This document shows positions 1 to 11,401 of a stretch of DNA of 64,000 nucleotides, piece after piece. Made by a program: the position numbers and the translations under genes. The DNA comes from Phoebastria nigripes. Taxonomy: Eukaryota; Chordata; Aves; Procellariiformes; Diomedeidae. Location: assembly GCA_035582835.1 (NCBI GenBank), contig JAYKAV010002967.1, positions 326,754-390,753 on the forward strand, written 5' to 3'. The notes beneath the pieces are model-generated. The model was not told where the DNA came from. It saw only the letters and a program-made list of their open reading frames with translations, and searched no databases. Each line of letters opens with the position of its first letter. Position 1 is the stretch's first letter.

Positions 1-456
1 AATGTAAGATTGATTTGAAATCGCATCTGTACTATGCCAGTGGGTAGTGCATCCAGTTTAAACATGAGAAGCTAATCCATTTTTGTCCTTAACTCAGGGA
101 AAATACAGCCTTTTCTGAAAGAAGACCTGATCTACTAGAATGTTANTTACCTCTAAAATACCTTGCAGAGCTGCGTGAAGACAGCTTAATAATTGTGCAG
201 ATTTAATCAGAAAAAAACATGTGTTAACCTCCTTAATACAGGAAGCATTGCATAGTTCTTGAGTAAAGAGATTTATATCACGCTGTCCATCAAGCTAGGC
301 TTCCGTGCATTGTTCTGAGATGCAAGCACAGGGATCAGCTTTGGCAATGGATAGTTTCACAATTGCTTCAAAGGTAGCTTGCAGATGAAGTGTTAAGTTT
401 TAGTTAAGGAAGGTACATCAAAGGTTTATGTGCTTAAAGGAATCTTGGAATTGCTA

Positions 457-508
457 AACTCTGATGTTTGGGGTTAAGTCCTAACTCTGATGTTTGGGGT
501 TAAGTCCT
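457..508. repeat. Perfect 26-bp tandem duplication (two copies)
   Basis: Positions 457-482 and 483-508 are identical and directly adjacent. Each unit begins AACTCTGATG and ends TTAAGTCCT. With no divergence between copies, this is either a recent replication-slippage duplication or an assembly artefact. It lies in non-coding sequence and no function is implied. Confidence 0.9.
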
Positions 509-847
509 TGCAAGTGATTAAAAAGTTAACCCTTATCAGCATTTTGCATTTATAGGCAAGCCAAATCCTTGCCAGTGTATCACATTGCCACTGTTCAATG
601 TGGAAGTATTGGAAAGTGCCTTGCTAGGAATTAGTTGGTATCATGTAGTGTCTCAGTCATCCTTTGGAAATTGTGCTTACTAAGTACAATAATGTTCTTG
701 GTAAGGAGAAATAACATGCTATCGGGAAATAACTGAAGAAAAGTGTATACTATACCATATACAAATTGTAGGGGGAGGCAAATTCTTGGCAAGAAATTTA
801 GGAATGTTTCCATTTAAGACTGTAAAGGTCCAAACAGTGGTGTGTGG

Positions 848-919
848 TTTTTTTTTTTTTTTTGGTTGGTTGGTTTTGGGTTTTTTTTTTTTTTTTCCCT
901 CCAAGAGGGAAAAGAAAAT

Positions 920-978
<59 letters not shown>

Positions 979-999
979 CCCTCCAAGAGGGAAAAGAAA
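848..999. repeat. Poly-T tracts alternating with a duplicated 21-bp hairpin-containing unit
   Basis: A T16-type run near 848-863, a short TTGG-rich spacer and a 16-T run (881-896) lead into a 21-bp unit at 897-917. A 58-T run (921-978) then leads into an identical 21-bp unit at 979-999. Each unit contains the inverted repeat CCCTC-CAA-GAGGG. The structure is therefore a tandem duplication of T-run plus hairpin, with very different T-run lengths in the two copies. Reading frames of poly-Phe or poly-Lys here are artefacts of the homopolymers. Confidence 0.9.
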
Positions 1000-3264
1000 C
1001 ACTTGCTTCTCAAAAATTGTTAAATGTTTTGTCCCATTTTGTAAAGTAATGACTGGTGCTGTTGACTGTCAACTGGTGAATGTAAGATCTCACCTCTTGT
1101 GGATATGGTACTTAAGATACTGTGTACTCTACATGTTAGTCACAGTTAGAAGTTCCTATCAAGGAAGCCAGTAAATGAGGAGATAAAGCTGTGCTTAAAA
1201 ATGTACAAAAATGATTGCAGACTCATTTATCTGACTGCTCNGGTACACACTGCGTTAAAGTACATAATGAATAACTGCATCATGGTTCATGTAGGGTTTA
1301 ACATTCTTATGTTAGGCTTTTATCAGAGGCATTAAAAGAATGAATAGCTATCGTATGTATAAATCATATGGCTAAGCAGGATGTAAAGCAGAAGTGCCGT
1401 ATGCTGCACCCCTTAGTGGCTAATCTGCAAAGGATAACAGCATGCTTCCCCTGGAGGATTATATAGCTACCCCCTTCAGCTCGCATAGGTCCCGTGCTGA
1501 ATCTTCAAGCTTCAAATCCTATTTGTTTATTTATAACATCTTATTTATTGTCCAAATTTGGAATTATTATATGAGAATAATGTGGAGTTTTCTCTGTTAA
1601 TGGCCAGTGCATAAAAATAGTTAGAAAGAGTAGAGTACAGTGCTGTCTCTATTGATTTCNCCCCTGCCCCTTCCTTTTTTTCTTCTTAATTTTGTACCGG
1701 GTAAGAAAAGATCCGATTAACTTGTGTGGTGTATACTTGGAACACAACCAATTAAGACACTTCTCTGGTAGAGTTTGGAAATAAGAGAAAGCACGTTGAA
1801 GGTATGGATGGATGGTTAACTGGTTTTCCAAGACACGCTGAGAACAATGAAGAGAAGTAGCTATAGTAATGTATTTTCATCTCCTTCGCTTTGGATTAGA
1901 GAGCTATGACCTTTATTTTTGATTGGTGACCTTTCAGCTGCGCTTCATGTTTTGGTCATCAAGTTTAAACAAGATTTTGGTCTTGATTTCTATGTTACTG
2001 TACTGCTGTACTGAGCCACTCCTTAAATCTCTTGAAAGAATAAAGTTAACTACAAGGATAGAGTGATTTATTTGTTAATGCTATTCCTTACCATTGCTAG
2101 GTGGTCCCTACCACTATGTATGAGTGCCAAAAATAGCTTGTATTTGTCTGCGAAGTCTGCAAGAGAATCTGCAAATGGGTTCTGAGAAGCAGGTATCTTC
2201 CGCTAGCTGTTACATTGAACGTGTCTTCAGGAGAAGCACCCAAACATCAATCTGCTTGGAAGGGGACCGGGCTGTTCGATTCTGAGGTTTTCTTCACTTT
2301 GGAATTTACTTAGTTTCTTTTTGCCTTTAATGTGAAATAGTCCAAACTAGGATTAGCTCTGAAGCAGGCTGCAAAGTCCTTCTGTTTTCCCAGGCTTTAG
2401 GAAGAGACGGTTATGTTGACTTTACTCTCCTTAACCTCTGTTCTCATCCATGGTCAGTGTATTCTGTGGGTTTCTGGCAAGCAGCGCACCTTATGGAAGA
2501 GAATTTATTTAGCCAGTAACCTTTTTCATGAAACTCTGAGCCTCTGGCTATGTATAAATATATATCCCCATACTTTATCCTACCTGGGGCAATGTCTGTC
2601 TGAAAATTACTGGGGAAAAAAATCTTATTACTCACTGAATCTGGTTTTGATGATAATAGAAAGCGAATTATAGTGAAGCAAAAAGAACTTTAAACTGTCA
2701 AATGAAATTAAAAATTAATCAAGAGGAGTGGTATTCTTCCTGCGTTCTCCTTCTGCTTCTGATGTTAAGATCTGAGCATTAGCATAATGTGAGGTTGTGG
2801 GTTGTGTAAAGACTTAAACCGTTTCCTCTTGTACCATCATTTTTTCTGGTTTCAGTTAAATAAGCGAAATGAGGACTGATCAAGTGTCTAATACTCCCTC
2901 TGTAATCAGGTTCTGTATTTAAATTATTGCGAACTTGGCTAAGAGGCGTCTGTGACTGCACTGATACTTTGATAATAGGAAGGTGCTTACAATCTGATTA
3001 ATGCATACTGCATTTTTCTTCTCTCCTGCTGGGAATAAAAGTTTGAGGCTAATAAAATGTTTCCTGACCTTGAATAAGAGGGTGTAGTGTTTTCTTTCTT
3101 GATAAAGATGCTGATTTTTGCCGATTGTGTTGCAATAAAATTAGAGAGGAATAGTAAATGACACAATTTGAAAAAATATGCATAATAATTTGACCCTACC
3201 TATCCTTTTTTCCTTAGAATTGTCAGCTATTTGTTGCAGTAATTGTCCATGAAGGAGTAAGTTT

Positions 3265-3293
3265 AAAAAAAAAAAAAAAAAAAAAATTTTTTT
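3265..3293. repeat. A22T7 homopolymer junction
   Basis: A run of 22 A is followed directly by 7 T. It is low-complexity sequence with no neighbouring retroposon that I recognise, so it is more likely slippage-grown than a retroposon tail. Confidence 0.85.
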
Positions 3294-5976
3294 CCTTTCT
3301 ACAATATGTAGCTAAGAAAATAAAAAGCTTTTTTTGGTTTAAAGGAATCTTATATTCAAAATTTGTAGTTAAAACAGTGAATTAAAAATATTTAGGATAA
3401 TTGTTATTGTTTTTTGTGTATACAACAACTGGGAATTCTACTTTGCTTCTTAACACAGGTAGTAAATAAAAAACAAGGAAATTGAACATGCCAGGCTTTA
3501 AAAGTTAGCTAAAAATGTATCTAAAAAATTTCTGTAAGCTGCTTTTCTTTTTTCCTATTATGATTTCCCAAATACTTTCTAATTTAATGGTGCTTCCAGC
3601 TCTTTCAGCTCTTTTGAGTTAAACTGCTTTCCTTTGGAGCTTGCAATGACAACATAATGAAGGTCTGCCTACAACCGAAGTTGAATTAGGAAGTGTTGAT
3701 TCACTTACAGAGTCAGGAGAAATGCCCAGCTGAAAGCATTTGAGCTAGTAGATTTTTAGCTTTTCATAATGATTGAAGGAAAAAAAAAATCATAGCATGT
3801 TCTTCCCTCCTGGTTATGCAGCTCAGATTCCGTAATAACAAAGGTTATCCTGGTGTAGCTAAGGTCCTCCTAAAGCAGCAGTCTTCTCAGCTGCAGGTGG
3901 TAACAGATGGGGATGGATGGAGATGCAGATGCAACTCGAGCTGGGGAGCTGTGTGCCAATCACTCTGTTTTTCTTCCCCCCTCACTGGCATCCACTTCTT
4001 TGAAGAGCTGGCTCCAGATTTTGTCAGGAGTCCCATTTGGCCGCATTCAAATCTGATCAAATAAAGATGAGAGAGAAATTTATGTCTTTGCTATACCAGA
4101 CGTTCTCTTGCACGTATTTGTTTTTAGTGGGTGGCACACCATATTTGTCAGGAAACTGTCTTTAAAATGGTACTTGCACTGAGCGCTTGACGACATCTAG
4201 CAAAGCATAACCTGAGTCTTCTCCATCGGTCCTTGAGCTCCTACATGGAAGGTGGGGGCATCTTCCATGTCTTGTGAAACAGTAGGTCCTTCCGAGCCCT
4301 AAAAAAGGTATTAGTGCCATAGTCACCGTTTAAAAACATCAAAAATATTAGCTAGCACAGCCTTATGGCAATCCTAGAAGTGGGAGGGTGGTGATCACCG
4401 AAGGGTAAGACTTGAAAGGTATCTGGTTTTGTTCTGACGTGTAGGAGATGATGGCTTGTGGCCACCTCAGGCGATGTTTACTTTCTGTGGGTTAAGGAGG
4501 GCAGGACGAGAGGAGGAGCTCCGGAAGGAGCCCTTTGTTCCCAGAGTCCTCTGGTATTTAAGGTTATGGAGAGCACATCTACACCGGAGATGATAACTGA
4601 GCAGGAACTATGACTTTTTTGTTGCTATATTGTTTTTAGGGTTGGTGGAGGAAGAGAGGAGGGATGCTAGTAAAAGGTGTTTTCCTCCTAGGGAGGATGT
4701 TTTTGCTGCTTGAACCTGTGACTACAGCAGGAGGGAAAGAGAGGCCGTAAAGCTTGCACGGGCCACGTTTTTCCAGCAGAAAGACCGGATTTGTAGGTTC
4801 CGATGCGGTTACACTAATATGCAGCTATCAGCTGGGGCTGATATCTCCTAAAATGCTGTGATTCCACCCTGATCACTCCTTGTTCCCAGCTATTAGCAGT
4901 TTGGCTGTCAGCTTCTGTCTGTAGGTAATTGTAACTAGCTTGGTTCCTCCTTCTGGGGTGGGTGGGAGATGCAGATGTGGCTACAGCAGTGTCCTGCTGA
5001 TGTTTAAATAAACATTTGAGTTTCTAACAAGGGAGGGCAACATTTACCAAGAAGTTCAGAAAGATTTTGCTAAATGTCATCAGCCACCTGTGCCCGGAAA
5101 GTGGAGGGAGGGATCACAGAATTTGCTATGGGTGATGCGAACCTGCAGTTCTGTCTGTTTTGCTAGGGTGAGGGTCAAAGGCTATTTCTGGATACCTTTT
5201 GGGGGCTTTGAAGTGGTAGCGTTACTTGAGTCAGTAAGTATTGCCCATGTAAAGGTTACAAGGGTCAATCACGTGACACAAGACTACATAAATGAAATAT
5301 ATGTTATTTTATATAATAATGTTATGCCTGGTTCACTCCTGCTCTACTCATTGAGAAACCTTTGGTGGTGGTCTTGCAGCCTGTTCGGACAAGAAAAACC
5401 AAACTTTTCCCTGCTTTTTCATGGTCTGACACAGTTCATCTGATTTTTACCTTGCTATTATCATTAAAAAAAAAAAAGTAGTTAATTCATGTACTTAATG
5501 ATACGTCTTTGAAAATAAATTTATAATTGTTATTCAGGTCATCATTTATGGCTCTGAAGTTCTAACGTGTTGTGTGTTAGAAAACATTTTAATAGTTTGG
5601 CACTCTTTCAAAATAGACATGTTTATTTTTGTTTTGTGCTTTTCAAAGGCAGTTTTTAGCAGATCGGTAGTTCTTGAAAATCATGCCCCTGATTTCTTGA
5701 CTGAGATACATGAGCATAGAGTTATCATGTAACTTGCTACCACGTCTTTGAAATAAACGGTGTTGGGGATGGAAGTCGCTCTCTGCAAACGTAGTATTTC
5801 TTGTGAAGTCCTCTGAAGTGGTTAAGTGGTTTAAAACATTGTGTAGAGAAGAGGATTGTTTTTCTCATAAATACAAAAAGTAGAATTAGCAATTTTTTTC
5901 TTTGTAATGTTCACAGAGCAGTATCAAAGAATTTGATGTGTGTTTGAAAAACAAACATGCAGAAGAACAAAAATGT

Positions 5977-5981
5977 AAAAG
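5977..5981. repeat. Target-site duplication, left copy (AAAAG)
   Basis: AAAAG immediately precedes the LTR terminus that begins TGTCGTGG. The same five bases follow the other LTR terminus at 6568-6572, as expected from integrase-mediated insertion. Confidence 0.8.
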
Positions 5982-6108
5982 TGTCGTGGTTTAACCCCAG
6001 CGAGCGACTCAGCACCACCCAGCTGCTTGCTCACTCCCCCTGCGGTGGGATGGGGGAGAGAATCGGAAGAGTAAAAGTGAGAAAACTCATGGGTTGAGAT
6101 AAAGGCAG

Positions 6109-6114
6109 TTTAAT
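6109..6114 (-). promoter_or_regulatory. LTR polyadenylation signal (ATTAAA variant)
   Basis: On the minus strand the sequence reads ATTAAACTGCC followed by TTTATCTCAACCC, matching the poly-A signal region of this avian LTR family. It sits about 190 bp downstream of the TATA box in the LTR's own direction. Current activity is unknown. Confidence 0.55.
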
Positions 6115-6297
6115 AGGTAAAGCAAAAGCCGCGTGCGCAAGCAAAGCAGAAGAAGGAATTCATTCACTACTTCCCATCGGCAGGCAGGTGTGTTCAGCCA
6201 TCTCCAGGAAAGCAGGGCTCCATCACGCGTAATGGTTACTTGGGAAGACAAATGCCATCGCTCTGAACGTCCCCCCCTTCCTTCTTCTTCCCCCAGC

Positions 6298-6303
6298 TTT
6301 ATA
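6298..6303 (-). promoter_or_regulatory. LTR TATA box
   Basis: On the minus strand the sequence reads GCATATAAAGCTGGGG, the U3 promoter core of this LTR family. If active it would drive transcription on the minus strand towards position 5982 and the left flank. Activity is an inference only. Confidence 0.6.
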
Positions 6304-6567
6304 TGCTGAGCATGGCATCATATGGTATGGAATATCCCTTTGGCCAGTTTGGGTCAGCTGTCCTGGCTATGCTTCCTCCCAGCTTCTTATGCACCTCCTC
6401 GCTTGCAGAGTATGGGAAGCTGAAAGTCCTTGACTTAGTATAAACACTGCTTAGCAACAACTGAAACATCAGTGTGTTACCACATTATTCTCATGCTAAA
6501 TCCAAAACACAGCACTATACCAGCTACTAGGAAGAAAATTAACTCTAGCCCAGCTGAAACCAGGACA

Positions 6568-6572
6568 AAAAG
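6568..6572. repeat. Target-site duplication, right copy (AAAAG)
   Basis: The five bases match 5977-5981 exactly and abut the LTR terminus ...CCAGGACA. Together the two copies define the insertion boundaries. Confidence 0.8.
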
Positions 6573-9164
6573 AAGGCTTTGATGGGCTTTTTTTTTTTCC
6601 TGTGCTCTTATACTAACAGGCAGAAACAGGGCTCTGAGCCTTATCTTGTAGGGATTTACACCTGGTAGGAAACCAGAGTGCATTTTGAAGGACAGAAGTA
6701 TGTTGTTGTCTTTGGAATAGCTACTAAGCCTGGTAGCAGCATGACTGTTTACAGGGGATAATGCCTCCAGGCTTTAGGCAAAGCAGTGTGGAGGATGTGA
6801 GAATAACTGGCCCTGGGAGACACCGGAGGAAGCTGGAGCCTGTCAGATAGGCTTCAGCATCCCACGGCATCTGATCCACAGTGAAATCCAGCAGAAATAA
6901 TGGTACTTTGTAACTCAGGTAACAAGATTTTAGGATGCAGTGTTGCTGCTTATTTCTTTCCTCAAGTGGTCTGTTGACATTTATGTTGTTTCTTTTGTGT
7001 TGCAGATGTGACTTTCTGGGGCTATGGGGAAGGCTGGTAGTAAGACACAAATGTGTACTGTTTGCTGTGTCTTTGGCTCTGACATCTTACATGTTTCTTA
7101 TTTAACCCTTTTGAACTCTTTTAATGGGAATTTTTCATGTGAAAGATGTATTTAATTTCAGAAATTCAGCTATGCGATTGCATTAGCCTTATTAAAGTTT
7201 GTGCAGTTGCAACGTAACATGATTTTAACAATAATGGGATTCGCAGCTTTGGGCTGCAGATTTTAGTCCTGCATTACTACTTGGAAATAAAGTTACCTAA
7301 AATGATTAGCAAAATTATTTATATATTCACTAAACACTGGGCCGGAGCCAGGATTCCTGTCCTGTGGGTGAGTACCCTGTTCCTCAGGCACACGGCTCTC
7401 CCAGACAGCCCTCCCAGCTCTCTTCCCTCCTTTTCTTCCTCTCCTCTGACTCTGCACATTTAGTATGTCTTGGCAATAGTTTCAACAGGAAAGACTCTGT
7501 CCCCTGCTGACCCCTGGAAAGCCTTCGAAGCTGATAGTTAGAGCACTTTGCTGAAAGGTAAGAGATCGTGTTTCGGATTTGGAAAAAAGGGGGTTGGGGT
7601 CCACCTGGGAAGGGAGCGCCGGCAGCGCCTCCTCCCTTGCATCCGTGTCTCAGCCTCCGCCTGCTAGGCAGCCACTGGTGGTTCTCTGAAAGGGTTAATT
7701 TTTGCATGAACTGAAGGAGTGAGACATAGGATTTTATTTAGCCCCCAATTTACATTTATCAAAAGTGTGAAGGAGGAATCCAGTTTATGCTGACCTAGAG
7801 TAAAATTGGAGGGAATAAAAAATATCTATTTTTTCATTTTCAATATGGCTCTGCCATTAAACTTGAGGTATGGTAGGGCCTCTGTCCCATCCTTTAATCC
7901 AACTTGAGCTCCTTTGAAATAATAGGCTTTTCAAGTTGTTGATAGCAGTGGTATACTTGTAATTCTCTCAGTCTTCTGATACCTTGAAGTCTCTTGCACA
8001 AAATGGAAACAAGAAACAGGTCGAGTAAATATTTTGAAATAAAATGCCTAACCTTAGCTTTGACCTTCCTTACACTAACAAAGACCTTTTACTGAGAAAG
8101 CATTCTTCTCTGTTAGAGGTGTGCGTGAGGTGATTCCGCTTCCACCCACCCTGTATTTCATATGATCTTGTGTGTTTGCCTGTGTTGGTTCCCCTGCTGC
8201 TTCTTCCTCTTCAACTCTGAACAAGTCAAAGTGACATTTCATTGATTTATCTGTACAGGGAATCCTGTGCACGTAACACAATAGTCCCGGTAGGCATGAC
8301 AACTAACATTTAAAATACATTCTTTCATACAAAAATGACACTAATGTGAGAGTAATATTAATAATTAAAGTCTTTCTGAAACACTGTTTTGAAATTGGTT
8401 TGAACCTACACTCAATTAAGACAACTATGCTGAGAAACTCTACAGTTTGATACATGGCTTTGAACTAGTAGCTGTACACTGTCTTCAAAAATAGCTGTGC
8501 TATTATTTCCTTAAAAGTAAACCAAAAATCTCATCCTAACCTACATAGAGAGAAAGAGGCAGATGCTTCTGTAGCAACGTAAGTCAAATAAATGAGAGTA
8601 TAAGGCTGGTTATGCTTTCATGGTGGCATAAGTTCAGAGCTGCATAAAAATGGGAGTGTGTGGGAGCGGTCAGAAATTTGTATATTTGAGATGGAAGAGG
8701 TCACCTTTCCGCATTTGAGTGTGTAGGGATGCTGAGTACATTTAAATACAGGGCTGCTAGTTAGCTGGTGATAGAGGGTCTGATTCTGATGTTGAGTTCT
8801 ACTGCTGTAAATTAATTTTATTTTGAGGGGTGGCAGGGTTGAATTTGCACTTGTGCTAGCGAGGGGAACTTCTGGCTCAGCATTTGCTTTTTACTGCCAA
8901 AATCTAGCCCACGGGGGAAAAGCTTCTGTCATTCTGTAAATCCCCAGATACTGTTTTCTGGAAGAAGGTAATATACAGATGCAAGAGAACTGTTCTTGGA
9001 GTACCAGCTGCAAAAGGTTGTATGTCAAAAAAATACGTTATGGATATCTAGCATATAAAGAAAAGGTATGCTGTTGCCTGCATGTTCTGCTAGAAAATCT
9101 TAAACTGAAGCACTTTCAAAGCCAAGAAGGACTATCTGAGTAAAATCAGAATAAAAATATATTT
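6573..9164. other. Non-coding block, nothing recognised
   Basis: Mixed AT-rich sequence with a modestly GC-richer stretch around 7380-7680. Open frames there (107-108 codons on the minus strand at 6724-7050 and 7384-7707) have no recognisable domains and lack convincing splice context. A piece near 8776-8830 (GGGTCTGATTCTGATGTTGA) faintly resembles a reptilian palindromic repeat, but the match is too weak to call. Confidence 0.5.
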
Positions 9165-9300
9165 TCACATAAATTCACAGTGTAAGGCCAGAAAGGAATG
9201 TTAGGATGTCCTATGATCTGAAGTATATTAGACAGTATTAACTTTCACTCAATTATCCCTTTTGTAAGACATTAAATTACTGGACAAAAATATAATCTAG
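9165..9300 (-). mobile_element. Old CR1-type LINE 3' fragment, antisense
   Basis: The plus strand reads GTGTAAGGCCAGAAAGGAATG and continues through a diverged form of the segment that in amniote CR1 copies reads, in sense, as an AGACTAGATGATC-like block followed by a CTTCTGGCCTT-like block and the 3' tail. The element's 3' end is therefore near 9165 and it runs on the minus strand. It is heavily diverged, with no reading frame and approximate borders. It is recognised by remembered consensus, not by alignment. Confidence 0.55.
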
Positions 9301-10299
9301 GTTTATATAACACCGCTGCTTGAGTACTTTGCTTTTTTTTCAGTTTTTATTTTTAATCAAGACTTGCGGTCTGTGCATCGGTGGCTCCTAGAAAGCTGAA
9401 GAAAGATATATTCACTACCTCACCTAATGCATAATTTCTGCAGTTATGATCATTCCCACCCACCTCACTTTTCATCTTTCTTCCTATAGAGTGTAAAAGA
9501 GGTGAGTTGGTTTCTTGAACATTTTTCTGTTAAAATCTAGTCTCGGGGTTTTGGATGAGGTCTGCATCCATGCTAAGGGACATTGGTGGTTAGGGAGGTG
9601 TCTTGACAGGGTGTGAAGTGAGTTTAGGAGGCGGATTGTGCTTATGAGGGCTCTCCCTGCCATTCTCTCTTCCAGAGGAAGGTCAAATTTTGTTCCAGAG
9701 AGAAGGACCAGCTTGTGCCATGGGAATAGTTGAAAAGCCAAATTGTCTTTCCTCCGCTTCTCTTGAAGTACTCCTCAGTGTTCACTTCATCAGCTTTCTC
9801 AGGGGAGAGGGGGAGCAGGGGAGTTAAATTGCCTTATAAGTACAGCAAGTTTCTATTTAGTTGACGTTAGAGTTGTAGTATCTATAGCACAAGTAATTAA
9901 TTAACAATAATAGTTGAAGTCAAACAATACAATTTGAGGGCAAGATTTCACAATCTGACTCTATAGGGGAGAATTAGTACATCAGGTAACAAACCAATCA
10001 CACACTGCGTCAGGTTATTAAAAGTCCTAATGATATTTGCAGTTTATTTGTGGCCAAAACATAAATGCAATGGTAAGTCTGGTTTCCACAGAAGAGTGGC
10101 AGACTCTCAAAGCAGCGCTCGTGTGTAGTTTTGTTGCCTCTGCACCTGTGCAGTGTGTTGGTGTCCGAGGAGTTTTTGACTTCAGACTATTTCCAAGCTT
10201 CTGTGGTGACGCAAAATGCAATAATCCTATTGAATCCTGAGAAGGAAAAATGCAGTATTTTATTTGCATTTGCTTCCTAATTTCTTTTGTTAACATATG
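9301..10299. other. Non-coding block, nothing recognised
   Basis: AT-rich sequence without recognisable repeat or gene. An 85-codon minus-strand frame (9484-9741) and overlapping frames at 10027-10296 on both strands lack any domain signature and are probably fortuitous. Confidence 0.5.
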
Positions 10300-10560
10300 G
10301 CTGTTGAGTGGGAGGCTTAGCAGCCTTCGTCAGCGCTGCTCTGAAGGCTGCTTCCAGGTCAGCTATAGAGGATAGCGTATGTGACCTCCTGCCTGGGTCC
10401 CTGTCAGCTTTTGCTGCTGGAGGGCGGAGCGGTGAGTGTGTGCCTGGGGGCATCCCCTCGTGCCCCGAGTACGTGGGCTCCGCGGACCTGCAGGATGTGT
10501 CCTGGCTGTGTCAGGGGGTGTGGGCACCTGGTGGGTGAGGTTGGTCCAGAGACCTTCGGT
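10300..10560. other. Local GC-rich patch, nature unknown
   Basis: About 260 bp are clearly richer in G+C than the surroundings and carry several CpGs (GCGGAGCGG, CCGCGGACC, CGAGTACGTGG). All three plus frames stay open for 60-76 codons, which high GC alone would produce. A good 5' splice-site match (GCG|GTGAGT, GT at 10432) occurs, but I cannot pair it with a convincing acceptor and coding frame. It could be an eroded exon, an unrecognised repeat, or simply a GC-rich island. Confidence 0.4.
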
Positions 10561-10713
10561 CAGCTTCCTCACTAGGGTGTTTCTTGGGAATAAGGATAAG
10601 AGGAGCCTTAGAAGGACTGGGAAAGTGGATGTGTGTTGAACTACGCAAATTGGTGGAGGAAATCAAAGGCAGGTGTTATCAGCTGAACTCATTTCTAGCT
10701 CATTTTCTTTTTT

Positions 10714-10715
<2 letters not shown>

Positions 10716-10757
<42 letters not shown>
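10716..10757. repeat. 42-T homopolymer
   Basis: The run follows a T-rich lead-in (TTTTCTTTTTTTC). It is a slippage-prone tract and its true length may differ between individuals and assemblies. Confidence 0.9.
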
Positions 10758-10760
<3 letters not shown>

Positions 10761-11401
10761 GTGTTTTAAGATCAGTATGTCTTTTTAGAAGATGAAGGGA
10801 ATCTCTTAGTGATGAGATTCAGCATTGCTGCATAAGCAGGAACTGCAGTGGGTTTTTCTTTTGCTTCTTTTTGTGAGTGAACTCTGTTTCTCCGTGGTTG
10901 CTGACTAACCTTCACTTTTAATCACACAGGAATAAGGGCACATCAAATACTATGCAATAGAACAGGGAAAATAAAATAGAAGAACTAATGTTGAAGACAT
11001 ATATACGAAGGAGGGAGCTTCCTATACTGTTTTACCGTATAATTCTGTGTAGAGCTTTTTATTACAAGATATGTTTTTAGTTCTTGACAATGCAGGTTGT
11101 CAAAGACACTCAGCTGATATTGCCTCTCATCTCTCTATTGTGAAACAAGAGTCTGTTAAAATCATTTGTAATTTTAGGCGAGAACTAGAATATCTATTTT
11201 AGCAGGGCTTTCAGCCAGAAGCAGCCATGGAGCAGAATCAGTGCTTGATACCTCATGTTTCATGAAAAAAGATTTGAGAAATATCAAACAAGAGAATACA
11301 GATCTTTCAAAACATGGAATGTAGCATTTGCAACTGTCGCATAGTCCAGCGTCTTACCCTCCCAAATGTCCAAAATCATTTACATCTAAGGAAAATGAAA
11401 T

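Larger units (their letters stand above)
1..5976. other. Non-coding block, no gene recognised
   Basis: AT-rich sequence with stop codons frequent in all six frames. The longest open frames (about 110-117 codons, for example 5090-5443 on the plus strand) show no family resemblance and are of chance length. The block holds a 26-bp tandem duplication (457-508), poly-T tracts with a duplicated hairpin (848-999) and an A22T7 tract (3265-3293), listed separately. Single N bases at 146, 1241 and 1660 mark unresolved consensus positions. I see no promoter, splice-flanked exon or RNA gene I can support. Confidence 0.6.
5982..6567 (-). mobile_element. Solo LTR of an avian endogenous retrovirus (ERVL-like)
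   Basis: This 586-bp element starts TGTCGTGGTTTAACCCCAGC on the plus strand and ends CAGCTGAAACCAGGACA, giving TG...CA termini in either reading. I recognise both ends from an LTR family abundant in neoavian birds. The family reads on the minus strand here: from 6567 downwards there is a TATA box (plus-strand TTTATA, 6298-6303) and then an ATTAAA-type poly-A signal (plus-strand TTTAAT, 6109-6114), in the correct order for U3-R-U5. It is flanked by perfect AAAAG 5-bp target duplications. A 5-bp duplication is usual for class III (ERVL) elements, so I infer that class. No internal gag/pol/env sequence is present on either side, so this is a solo LTR left by LTR-LTR recombination. Open frames inside it (for example 6477-6683 minus) are not genes. 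Confidence 0.9.

Noticed and set aside
786..1174. Overlapping poly-Phe and poly-Lys reading frames on both strands
   Set aside because: They are produced entirely by the T-run and hairpin repeat and have no coding content.
6477..6683. 68-codon minus-strand frame and neighbouring frames
   Set aside because: It overlaps the R/U3 end of the solo LTR, and frames in an LTR of this family are not genes.
8776..8870. Possible palindromic reptilian repeat starting GGGTCTGATTCTGATG
   Set aside because: Only a short stretch resembles the remembered consensus and the matching second arm is not visible.
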